Of a stretch of DNA of 64,000 bases, positions 10,091 through 20,296 are shown piece by piece (within the stretch, counting starts at the first letter, position 1; the number at the start of each line of letters is the position of its first letter). The notes beneath the pieces were generated by a model. It worked only from the letters and a program-made list of their open reading frames with translations, had not been told where the DNA came from and did not search any database. The stretch is from Panax quinquefolius (taxonomy: Eukaryota > Streptophyta > Magnoliopsida > Apiales > Araliaceae), in assembly GCA_020205615.1 (NCBI GenBank), contig JAINUW010000730.1:310001-374000 (forward strand), read 5' to 3'. The position numbers and the translations under genes were made by a program.

Positions 10091-12299
10091 ATCTCCCACT
10101 TGCACTAAAGCCAATCACCATGGTATCTCATACTCTTCTTCTCAAGTGACGATTATCTGGCTTTGTTGGATAAGCTTTAGTTAATGGATATGTAATGTTG
10201 TTCTTGAGGGTCCACTATCTCTATAGTGGTTTCCCATCTTCAATGATTCCTATAATCAAGTGAAAGTGCCACAACACATGTTTAGATCCAAGATGAGACT
10301 TAGGAACTATTCTAGTTCTCGTAATGAACTTTTCATCCAAACAATCAACTTGTAGCTTCATTTATAGCTATATACTTTGTCTTTATCACTAAACCAAAGA
10401 ACCTTTTGCTATTTGGAACCTTTCAAATTCACTACACCACTGTTCAAGGTAACACTTTACCTTAAAGTGGATTTTTGGTCATCTTGGTTTGTCTGAAAAA
10501 CTTGAGTCTGTAAAGCCCTCTAGTTTTAATTTAGACCCACCATGAATATGATCACATCCTTAGTGCCGGTTAAGCATTTTAAGATGTTTTCATCGACTCA
10601 TAGTGAACTTCTCCATAATATGGTGATCAACATCGGGTCTCGTACATTTCATTGCATACATGATTGTCACTCATGCGACCTCTCTTTTCAGGAGTCTGTG
10701 GGGACTATTAGGAGAGATACACTCCATAGCTCATCGACATGAGACATCTCTTGGAGTTTTCCATGCTAAACAACTTTAGCATCAAATGAATATACGTTCC
10801 TTGGGTTAAGTCGAGCATCCTCTTAAATCTATCTATATAGATTTATATCCCCAATTAAGACACTCTTCCAAATCATTCATGGAGGAATGTTTAGACAACT
10901 TTATATTTACTGATTGTAGCATTAGTATGTAATTCCTCATCCGTAGTATATCAACATATAATACTAGAAATTTCACGACGCTCCCAATCGACCCTTTGTA
11001 CACACTAGAACTCTTACCTCATCGTATGTAACTCGGATCATCATCTTCTATGATGCGTACCTCATCATCATCATCCATGATGAATCCATACCTCCTAGGT
11101 ATCTATCTTGGTACTATTCGGTTATGATTCGATTTGCCAGGTACAATAGGTCTATCTACGTGTTCCTCTTATTTGACTTATAGTGTTTTGTGGATCATGA
11201 ACTCTTCAAGATCTATAATCCTCCCACTAGCCCCTTCAATGATAAACATCTTTATCTTAAAAGGCAGCGTATTTTGCAACAAACACCTTTTGCTAACTAA
11301 GATTATAGAACATATACCCTAAACTTACTTTAGGATGTCCCACAAATCGACACTTATAAAATCTTATCCCAAGCTTATCCTTTGAAACCTTTTCACATAA
11401 GTTGGACAACCCCTTATCTTAACATACTTAAGATTAGGAATCCTCCCTATCCATAACTTTTAAGGAGTCTTGGGGCCGGATTTTGAGGTTACCATTTTCA
11501 GAATGTCTGACCATTTCTAGGACATTATCCCGAATGATCTCTGGAATGTCGGTAAAATCATTATGGACAAACACCATGTCCAACAAGGTACAATTTTTAT
11601 TCAGATACATCAATCAATTATTGCGTATCGGGATGTGTCCATTATAGAGAAAACCATTTGAGATGATCTAGAAACTTATTGCACAAGTATTTATTCCTTG
11701 ATCTAATCAAAGAATCTTAATACATTGCCAATTTGTTTCATACAATTCTTTGAACCTTTTAAATAATTCACACTTGTATTTTAGCAAATACACACATTCA
11801 ACTCTTTGAATGATCATCTCCTTTTCTTATACTAATTTGTTCAATATGCAAAATTATTTTCATGTAAGTCAAGTATACAAAATTTATTAAGTAATATTCC
11901 ATTCTATACAAAACATTATTATTATAAATAGAACAACAATTGTTCTTAATTATAATACCAAAGATTTCATTGTCCAACAATAAAATGGAAATAATATTTT
12001 TAACAAGAACTGGAATACAATAACAACTTATTGACTTAATAGATTTGCCCATAGGCATTGCTAAACTATAAGTTTCTATGGCTAATATGGCAACCTTTGT
12101 TACATTTCCCGCACATAAGATTACTTATATTTGTTTAGCTTTCTACTTCTGCTTGGTCCCTTCATAAATCTATATTTATGATAACCAAAGTCGGTATCCA
12201 ATACCCAAGTAGAACCTTGACTTAAAGAAAAATTTATTTCAATCATGAACAAGAACTGTATTGTCACCGAAACTTCACTAAACTTCTTTGGTTAGCCTC
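10091..12299 (-). pseudogene. Copia J pol remnant
   Basis: Collinear with the pol of copy K (58240-60540) but more decayed. On the minus strand it passes from a protease-adjacent segment near 12060 (matching the LDIETYSLAMPTSKSIK region of K) through integrase remnants near 11640-11230 to the end of RT and RNase H near 10990-10400. The N-terminal half of RT is absent, as in K. J also lacks about 115 bases that K keeps near 59130-59230, including its FDFIKN segment. In the living element this polyprotein would be protease, integrase, RT and RNase H in copia order. Stops and shifts occur throughout. Confidence 0.75.
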
Positions 12300-13030
12300 T
12301 GCAAGATGCTTCTCGCAGTTTCTTTCCAGTGTCCAGGCTTATTGCAGTGGAAGCAAGCTCATTTGCTATCCGTATCAGTTTTGCTCTTATTATCCTTTGT
12401 TTATGCCTTTCTATTTACCTTCTTTGAATCGTTCTTCTTTTCGTAAGATCCTTTGGCCCCTACCAAGAAGACTTGTTCTTTCTTGGTGGAAAGTGACTCT
12501 CAACATTTTTTAATATGTTAAGCAAATCAATGGTAGAGGTCGATAACTAGCTTGTTCATATGAAAATTCACAACAATTGTGAAAGGAGTCCGGGAGTGAG
12601 TGCAAGATCAAATCTTGGCTCAACTCTCCATCCATGACAAAACTCGTTGTCCTAATTGATCAATCAAATTGATAATGTTAAGGACTTTTATCCATCATTT
12701 GTAGTGTCGTACCCATTCATTCTAGATCGGAAGAGCTCCTTAGATATCTCGATATCTATCGGCCCTACTTTCCTCACCATCAACTACTTGATGTGCAGGA
12801 ATATAGTAGAAGCATCCATAGTTTCATGCTGACGCTGAAGCTCGTTACTCATAGATGCGAGCATGATACATTGAGCCAACTGTGCATCATCTTGCCACTT
12901 TCTAAAAGTAGCAATGTCTTCCTCAGAGGCATTGTCTGCAACCATTGCAGGGATAGATGTATTAAGGACATAAGATAACTTTTCAGCCATGAGAACTATT
13001 CTCAAATTCCTTAACCAATCCATTTAATTC
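12300..13030 (-). pseudogene. Copia J gag remnant with intact zinc knuckle
   Basis: The open stretch 13023-12784 begins MDWLRNLRIVLMAEKLSYVL, the typical N-terminal core of plant copia Gag (a W-x-R-x-L segment followed by an AEKL helix). The rest continues in broken frames to a CCHC knuckle near 12355-12314 reading CFHCNKPGHWKRNC, with all four metal ligands kept; copy K has lost one (CFHYN). The protein would form the particle and bind element RNA. The true start lies upstream of 13023 and is not clear. Codons between 12780 and 12560 match the K gag ORF only after frame corrections. Confidence 0.8.
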
Positions 13031-13287
13031 GGTCCGGTTAATTTAGCATCTAATATGCTACGCAGTGATAGTAATTAAGACATTGTAAAATTCTGTAAAT
13101 GAATTTGTAATTAATAACATTTTAACATACATTCTTTTATTAATTACCAAAATAAATTAGGTCTTGTTTTAAATTGGTATCTCCCAGTATTTTCTTCAAA
13201 CTATATTACCCTCACTTATATAGTTCGGAAAAATCTAATTAAAGATTTGCTAGTGAGAATAAGGATCCCATTTCAAATGTATATAGC

Positions 13288-13584
13288 CTTGTGGTGACAC
13301 AACAAACTATATATAAATAAATAGGTAGACAACTTTTGTCAATTACATCAACTATGTGAACTCCTTTTCTTTTTACCTCTTAGATTATTTTGATCAAGTG
13401 GTGGCACATCCGAATCAAAATTATCCAAGTTAAGTCCCACCTAGCACTCCATATATTCAAAAAGAAAATATCATCCTTGTGGTGACACAACAAAACAATA
13501 TTGTTCAATTTTCTTTATAAGCATCAAATGTGATAAATTAACATCTTAAATACTTAATACTTGCCTTGTGGTGACACAACAAAC
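13288..13584 (-). repeat. Three copies of CCTTGTGGTGACACAACAAA in copia leader
   Basis: Near-identical 20-base copies start at 13288, 13475 and 13564. Each folds on itself (TTGTG pairs with CACAA around a 4-base loop). They lie between primer site and gag. Copy K keeps one at 61504, and the rest of its leader is cut off by LTR E. Confidence 0.85.
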
Positions 13585-13719
13585 TCATATTAAATATTTA
13601 ATACTCTATTAATTTTATCATGCTAGAAGGCGACGCTCGATATTCCAAATATCTTTGAACGCTTAGGACTTAATATAAAAAATTGAGGGTTTGTTATTAA
13701 TTTGTCTCATCTTGTTTAA

Positions 13720-13723
<4 letters not shown>

Positions 13724-13781
<58 letters not shown>
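13724..13781. repeat. (AT)n microsatellite
   Basis: About 29 uninterrupted AT dinucleotides in the copia J leader. The short open frame read across it is an artefact of the repeat. Confidence 0.95.
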
Positions 13782-13784
<3 letters not shown>

Positions 13785-13900
13785 CACATCATATTAATGA
13801 ACATGCGAAGCATGTTTGCATAATATATAATATATATAGTATAGCATGCACATATAGAATACTATATTCTACCCGGATTGATTATGAACTTTTATTCTAG

Positions 13901-13932
13901 TTTGGTTCACTAGAGCCACCAAGTGAACCAAA
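13901..13932. other. Perfect 11-bp hairpin
   Basis: TTTGGTTCACT at 13901-13911 pairs exactly with 13922-13932 around a 10-base loop, in the copia leader. No poly-T follows, and this is a eukaryotic setting, so it is not a bacterial-type terminator. Confidence 0.7.
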
Positions 13933-14393
13933 AGGTCAAACCCTAGGGTGCAAGAAATAATATTTAAATATAACTATTACATTTAAACCTGGGCTCCATT
14001 ACAAACGAGTCTTCAAGCGCTCCTTGCTCCTTGATCTCCAATTTTTCAAAATTAATTCTAACTATTCCTATTACAAAACTATTTAAAATAAAAAGAAACC
14101 TTGATCAACAGTCAAAGGGAAGTACATAGGAGGGAGATAGAATTTAAATTAAGAAAAATTAGAGAAGACGAGGTACGCAGACCCCATTTAATAAAACCCA
14201 TACATTCATGCATCCAACTAAAATAAAATCCAATCACATTGGTCAATTGTCCATAATCAATCTCATTTATTATCATACATATCACCATATGCATCAATAC
14301 ATAACATTCATCTGATGAATAATAAACATTCAATATATATATTGATATCATTTAATAGGCAAATTTAGTTAGTATAAAATCTATTTTTGAATC

Positions 14394-14893
14394 AAAATAA
14401 ACTCCTTTATTTTAATCCAAATTTAAATCAAAATAAAACTATTTTATTTTAATTTATCCAATTTTGAATAAAATAAACTATTTTATTTTAATCAAAATCT
14501 TTAATCAAAATAAACTCCTTTATTTTAATTAATTATGGAATCCAATTCCATGTAAAAATAATAATAATAATAATAACTCCTTTATAAAAGGAAACACGAA
14601 TTCTCTTTCATATTCACAAATAAACTCTTTTATTTTGAATAATATGAAATCTTATTTCATATCTAAATAAACTCCTTTATTTAAGGAAATTAGGATTCTC
14701 TTTCCTATTCACAAATAAACTCTTTTATTTTGAATAATATGAAATCTTATTTCATATCTAAATAAACTCCTTTATTTAAGGAAATATGAAATACAATTTC
14801 AACTCTAATTAGTTATCATGGAATCCAATTCCAACTCTAATGAGTTAGCATGAAATTTAATTTTAAAATTAAAATAAACTTTTTATTTTAATT
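14394..14893. repeat. Array of short perfect hairpins in copia leader
   Basis: At least 13 perfect inverted repeats in 500 bases. Arms and loops include 14394-14401/14406-14413 (loop CTCC), 14430-14438/14442-14450 (CTA), 14507-14514/14519-14526 (CTCC), 14535-14541/14545-14551 (CCA), 14642-14650/14654-14662 (CTT), 14664-14671/14676-14683 (CTCC) and 14867-14878/14882-14893 (CTT). Stem sequences differ between units (AAAATAAA, ATGGAAT, ATATGAAAT) but stay complementary. A unit of about 96 bases (from about 14617) is tandemly duplicated. There is no coding capacity. Confidence 0.85.
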
Positions 14894-15026
14894 ATAAAAT
14901 TATTAAAAATATTATATATATATTCAATTTCGCATCTCCTGTAATCATACATCACTTTGTAAATTCACATAATCATGCGGAACATATAGATTATATATAT
15001 AGTAACATGACAAGCTCCTGGACCAG

Positions 15027-15049
15027 TTTTTTTTTTTTTTTTTTTTTTT
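15027..15049. repeat. Poly-T run
   Basis: An uninterrupted run of T in the copia J leader, on the plus strand. Confidence 0.85.
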
Positions 15050-15118
15050 AAATCCCTTTTGAAATTCGTGAGCTCCTCTTTTAATAAGGAACTCCTGCTC
15101 CCTTTTTATTTGATTCCC

Positions 15119-15175
15119 TTGCTAGTGACCACGAATTTTGTTTTCAAAAAAAAACTAACAGGTGATCACTAGCAA
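15119..15175. other. Imperfect 14-bp hairpin in copia leader
   Basis: TTGCTAGTGACCAC at 15119-15132 pairs with 15162-15175 with one mismatch around a 29-base loop. It lies close to the primer site of J. Confidence 0.6.
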
Positions 15176-15331
15176 ATCAAAACAGATTTCGTGAATCACC
15201 AGAAATCAAAACTGATTTCCTAATATTTTTTTTAATAAATTTTATACAATAAAATTATGCCCAATTAAATTGTTCTAAACACATATCAATATACATATCA
15301 AATTAAAACAATTAATAATTCGCATAAAGGT

Positions 15332-15347
15332 TTGGCTCGATACCCTT
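15332..15347 (-). other. Probable primer binding site of copia J
   Basis: Minus strand GGGTATCGAGCC starts two to three bases inside the LTR edge. It resembles the initiator tRNA-Met primer site (TGGTATCAGAGCC) with a small change. It fixes the inner edge of the 5' LTR at about 15348. Confidence 0.6.
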
Positions 15348-15965
15348 TATTAGGTTTGTAATATTCATGAGCCTTGATGAATCAAATTGTAAAATAAAGC
15401 GGGCCATGGAAAATCGAGTTTAAAATTTTACAAACCATATACGGATCACCCTTTATGCAAAATTATTAATTAAGCGAAAAAAGATAACGAATAAGAATCA
15501 TACCCTTGAAGATCGAGCTTCCTCGGGGTCAAGTTCATCTCGATCCTTTTCGCATTCGACTTGAATCCATAGGGTTTGGTTCCTTCCTTTGATCGGCGTT
15601 AATACCCATGTGTTTGGCCTCTAGAGGTGATCCACGAGGAAGAAGAAGGATTGAAGATGGGTGGTTGGCTAAACCCTAGTTTTCTATCTCTACATAGAAA
15701 AGGGCGTACTTTCTCGACCATTGGAATTATAGCGTCGTCATTGATATACGATATAAGACTCCTCTTATAAAGATATCAAGTAACCTATTAAAATAAAGTA
15801 TTATTTAATTAAACACTTTTTAATTAAAGGGGCTCCTAATCTTATTAAGGATAATTAATTAAACTCCTTTAACTAATTTTCCTTCCTAAACCAATTAGGA
15901 ATAAATGAGAGTACTTATATAAAATTAATTTCTAAACTCTTTTAGAAATTAAAATAATTAAAATA
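15348..15965 (-). repeat. Copia J 5' LTR fragment (left arm of fold-back)
   Basis: Collinear with 56379-56995 of copy K. It starts TATTAGGTTTGTA (TG changed to TA). It holds the hairpin with arms 15925-15936 and 15941-15952 around loop CTCT, immediately before the fold-back centre at about 15966-15975. Confidence 0.85.
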
Positions 15966-15975
15966 AATGAGAGTA

Positions 15976-16580
15976 CTTATTTTAATTTCTAAAAGAGTTT
16001 AGGAATTAATTTAATATAAGTATTCTCATTTATTCCTAATCGATTAGAAGGAAAATTAGTTAAAGGAGTTTAATTAATTATCCCTAATAAGATTAGGGGG
16101 AGCCCTTTAATTAAAAGGGTTTAATTAAATAATACTTTATTTTATTAGGTTACTTGATATCTTTATAAGAGGAGTCTTATATTATATCAATGATTTACGT
16201 TATAATTCCAATGGTCGGAGAGTACGCCTCCTTTCTATGTAGATAGAAAAACTAGGTTTAGCCAACCACCCATCTTCTTGAATCCTTCTTCTTCTTCGTG
16301 GATCACCCTCAGAGGCCAAACACACGGGTGGTTAACGCTGATCAAAGGAAGGAACCAAACCCTATGGATTCAAGTTGAATGCGTAAAGGATCGAGATGAA
16401 CTTCAAATTCGAGGAAGCTCGATCTTCAAGGGTATGATTCTTATTCGTTATCTTTTTCGCTTAATTAATAATTTTGCATAAAGGGTGATCCCGTATATGG
16501 TTTGTAAAATTTTAAACTCGATTTTCCACGCCGCTTATTTTGCAATTTGATCAATGCTCATGAATATTACAAACCTAACA
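15976..16580 (+). repeat. Inverted copia LTR end (right arm of fold-back)
   Basis: An imperfect reverse complement of 15348-15965 along its whole length, ending CAAACCTAACA at 16580, an intact LTR terminus. It abuts gypsy F gag at about 16581. In this arm the LTR reads in plus orientation. Confidence 0.9.
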
Positions 16581-17230
16581 AAAAGTTCCAAGAATTGTTC
16601 AACGAAAAGTACTTTCCCGAAAGTATTCGTCATATGAAGGAGGTGGAATTCATCAAGCTGGAGAAAAATAATATGACCGAAGTTTGCGAAGTTATCCTAG
16701 TTTGCATCCCATTTGATAGATACTAAGGAGCGTATGATGCAGATGTTGTTAAGAGATTTGAAACCTAAAATATGTTAATACCTCATTTCTCATAAACTTT
16801 ACTTGTATTCAGATGTTGTGAATATGGCTCAGTTATTGGAGCGCGATAATGAGTTAACCCAACCAAGAGATAGCAGCCAGCAAAATGATAATACCGTTGG
16901 TAGAAGTAATCGAAGCGGTGATAATAAACATGGAGGAAATCAACATCCCAGAAATGGTAACCACTTTGGTGGTAACCCTGGCGAAGATAGTTGAAGAAAT
17001 GAGTCAAGTGGAAATTTCAAGAAGACAAGGTTCAATAATGATGGAAAGACAGCAACACCAGCACTCGTTTTCAAGGAAGGAGAACGACCACCAGTTTTAT
17101 GCTACAAATACGGAGGGGAGGGACACATCAGTCCAAACTATAGGTAGCAACCCAAAGAGTGTTACAATTGCGGAAGAGAATGTCACCTAGCTCGATTTTA
17201 TCGTGTAGTGAAGTCAAGTCCAGCTGGGAT
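16581..17230 (+). pseudogene. Gypsy F gag (5' truncated, broken)
   Basis: Starts inside the gag core at the equivalent of A gag position 2895 (KFQELFNEKYFPESIRHM), because the copia LTR end replaces everything upstream. Frames change several times; the 16803-16994 stretch carries MAQLLERDNELTQPR. The first zinc knuckle reads CYKYGGEGHISPNY, so two of its four ligands are lost. The second, in another frame near 17160, reads CYNCGRECHLARF and has also lost its last cysteine. The product would have been the RNA-binding coat protein. Protease follows at about 17292. Confidence 0.87.
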
Positions 17231-17291
17231 GGAGGCACCAAAGGTCGTCCCAAACAAGTCAAAGCCGACAGTTTAAGGGAGAGCATTTGTC

Positions 17292-17843
17292 GTGACCTCC
17301 CAAAAAGTGAGGAACCCAAATGAAGTTATTATGGGTAAGCTAATCATAAAATCTTGCGAAGTCTATACCTTATTTGATACCGGTTCTACCCATTCTTTTA
17401 TTTCACCTAATTGTGCTCAACTTTTTAACTTGACTCTTGAGAAATTAGACTTTGACTTATTTGTTGAAACTTCGTTGGGAGAAACCTTCATTACATCCAC
17501 TATTTATAAATCTTATTTGATTCAAATCGGCACCCTCACATTACCTGTTGATCTCATCTCTTTGAAAATACTTGCATTTGATGTGATTTTGGGGATTCAT
17601 TGGTTAACTACTCATCATGTTAAAGTTGATTGTTTTTGTAAGGTTGTTATATTTCATATTCCTAACCAATCTATTATACAAATTCATGCAACCAAAACAC
17701 TAAAGTCAAACACTATCATATCAAGCCATAAAGCCATTTGTTTATTGAAAAATAGATGCCAAGCTTTCTTATCCCATGTCACGAATTTAAATAAAAATAC
17801 GTCAGGTTTGAATGATATTTCTATTGTTAATAAATTTCCCTGA
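17292..17843 (+). CDS. Gypsy F protease domain
   Basis: An open stretch of 183 codons homologous to the A and D proteases. FDTGSTHSFISP gives the retropepsin active site at about residues 29-40, and FDVILGIHWLTTHHVKVD follows near residues 94-111; H replaces the aspartate of GIDWL seen in A and D. The aspartic protease would process Gag-Pol. The frame is lost at about 17840, where the following pol linker ([11 protein letters not shown]) is read one frame over. The start is the first Met of the open stretch, not a true initiation site. Confidence 0.85.
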   Translation: MTSQKVRNPNEVIMGKLIIKSCEVYTLFDTGSTHSFISPNCAQLFNLTLEKLDFDLFVETSLGETFITSTIYKSYLIQIGTLTLPVDLISLKILAFDVILGIHWLTTHHVKVDCFCKVVIFHIPNQSIIQIHATKTLKSNTIISSHKAICLLKNRCQAFLSHVTNLNKNTSGLNDISIVNKFP

Positions 17844-20296
17844 AGAACTTCTTGGCCTACCCCCAGAGCGTGAAATCGAGTTTTGTATTGACCTTGACCC
17901 CGATAAAAAAACCCATTTCGAAAACCCCATATCGAATGGCTTCTACAGAACTTCAGGAGTTAAAAACCCAACTGCAGGAATTGTTGGACATTGGTTTCAT
18001 TCATCCTAGTATGTCTCCTTAGGGTGCTCCTATTCTATTCGTAAAGAAGAAAGATGAGAGTATGCGACTTTGCATTGATTATCGGGAGTTGAAAAATGTC
18101 ACCATTAAAAATAGGTACTCGTTGCCTCGCATTGATGACATGTTTGACTAGTTGCAAGGTGCTAAATTCTTTTTAAAGATCGTTCTTCGTTCCGGATATC
18201 ATCAGTTAAAGATTAAAACTAATGACATTCCAAAGACTGGTTTTAGAACTTGGTACATGCATTACGAATTCCTAGTCATCTTTTGGATTGACCAATGCTC
18301 CTACTGCCTTCATAGATATGATGAACCGAGTATTCAAAGAATATTTGGATTATTTTGTAGTTGTCTTTATTGATGACATCCTCATATACTCCAAAAGTCA
18401 TGAAAATCATGAGTAACACTTGAGGCTGATACTCTAAAAGATTTGTGAAAACAAGCTATATGCCAAGTTGAAGAAATGAGAGTTCTGGCTCGAGGAAGTA
18501 GCATTCCTTGGGTACGTTATTCGAATCAAGGAATATCTGTTGACCCAACGAAGATTAAAGAAATATAGAGCTGGGAGCAACCTAAGTCAGTGATCGAAGT
18601 ATGTAGCTTTCTGGGCTTAGCTAGTTATTATCAGAGATTCGTGGAAGGATTTTCTCGAATCGCTACTCCATTAACTTATCTGACTCGAAAAGATACAAAA
18701 TTCGGTTAGAGCGAGGAATGTGAGAAGAGTTTGCAAGAACTCAAGAGGAAACTCATTTCAGCACCTATTCTAAGAATACCATCTGGTTCGGAGGGATTTG
18801 TCATTTACAGTGATGCTTCAGGCAGAGGGTTATGATGTGTTCTCATGCAACATGGGAAAGTCATAGCCTTTTCCTCGCAACAACTCAAAGAATATGAGAG
18901 GAATTATTTTACTCATGATCTAGAGTTGGCAGCAGTCGTTTTTACACTAAAGATCTAGAGACATTACCTGTATGGGGAGAAAGTGGAGATCTATACAGAT
19001 CATAAAAGCCTCAAATATTTCTTTACCTAAAAGGAACTCAACATGCGGCAATGACGTTGGCTCGAGCTATTGAAAGATTACGATCATACCATTCAATACC
19101 ATCCTGGAAAAGCGAATGTGGTAGCTGACGGATTGAGTAGAAGACCATATGCGGGTACGAGTGCGATATTGTCAACGCAAAGGCCCATTTTGTATGACTT
19201 ACAAAGGATGGAGATAGAGTTAAAGACTCCAAGGACCCACGTCATGATGTCAAATATACGAGTAGAACCGACTTTAATTAATAAAGTTAAAGCTGCTCAA
19301 GCTACAGACCTGGAGCTGATGCGTATGAGAAAGAAAGTACAAGAATGTGCTATTCCAGAAGCAAGAATCGATGAAGAAGGAATAATTCGAGTCAAATCTA
19401 GACGTTATGTTCCTAAAGACTCTTATTTAAAGTATAAAATCATGATGGAGGTGCACAACACACCGTTTACAATCCATCCTGGGAGTACCAAAATATATCG
19501 TGATCTTTGACATACATTTTGGTGGAACAATATAAAGAGAGAGATAGCGGAGTTTATCTCAAGGTGTTTATCTTGTCAACAAGTTAAGGCAGAGCATCAA
19601 TTACCAAAAGGACCATTATAACCACTTGAAATTCTAGAATGGAAGTGGGAGCACATTAACATGGATTTCATTACTGGTCTTCCTAAGGTTTCTCAAGGCA
19701 AATATGCAATTTGAGTCATTGTGGATAGATTATCCAAGTCTGTTTATTTCTTACCTATACGAGAAACTTATTCACTTGAATGTCTTGCTCGCATATACAT
19801 AAATGAGATTATAAGACTGCATGGTATGCTAGTATCCATATTTTCTGATCGAGACCCAATATTCACTTCACGATTTTGGGTCAGTTTACAGAAAGCTTTG
19901 TGCACGGATTTATGATTCAGTTTGGCATATCATCCTCAAAAGGACGATTAGTTGGATAGGACTATTCAAACTCTTGAAGATCAATTAAGACTCGGTATCC
20001 TAGACTTCAAAGGAATTTGGGACAAGTTCTTGCCATTAGTGGAATTCTCCTACAACAACAGTAATCAAGCAAGTATCGGCATGACTCCATTCGAGGCGTT
20101 GTATGGACGCAAGTTTAGTTCTCCAACATGCTGGGATGAGGTGGGTGAAGCAACGTTGTTGGGACCGGAACTGGTACACATGACAACAGAAAAGATTCAA
20201 ATGATCCGGCAACGTATAAAACCCTCACAAGATCGACAAAAGAGTTATGGTGATCTTCATTGAAGGGACATGGAATTCAATGTTGGAGAGCATGTG
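17844..20296 (+). pseudogene. Gypsy F pol: RT, RNase H, integrase (stops and shifts)
   Basis: Order: linker 17830-17990; RT 18000-18680 with LCIDYREL and the catalytic FIDDILIYS near 18366-18392 kept; RNase H 18700-19060; integrase from 19070. The open part 19070-19510 carries the [13 protein letters not shown] linker and the zinc-region histidines (HNTPFTIHPGSTK). The core has the first aspartate (MDFITGLP near 19662) and the second (SDRDP near 19847), but the glutamate segment reads LDRT where B has QSEK. The last open part is 19952-20263 (FSYNNSNQASIGMTPFEALY). Nearly all stops (for example near 18019, 18149, 19508 and 19712) are one transition from a sense codon. A solo LTR interrupts the frame at 20297. 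Confidence 0.9.

Larger units (their letters stand above)
8861..15965 (-). mobile_element. Ty1/copia element J (rearranged)
   Basis: Minus-strand copia element: partial 5' LTR 15348-15965, primer site, long leader 13031-15347, gag and pol remnants, polypurine tract GTGGGAGAT against position 10090, and partial 3' LTR 8861-10090. The two partial LTRs are complementary pieces: together they make about one LTR, compared with copy K at 56379-58239. Each end passes into an inverted piece of the same LTR, so the element has fold-back junctions on both sides. All coding frames are broken. Confidence 0.85.

Noticed and set aside
13691..13900. 69-codon plus-strand frame
   Set aside because: It is made by translating the (AT)n microsatellite as alternating Ile-Tyr.
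13901..13932. Stem-loop considered as an intrinsic terminator
   Set aside because: Rho-independent terminators are bacterial and the stem is not followed by a T run; the context is a plant retrotransposon leader.
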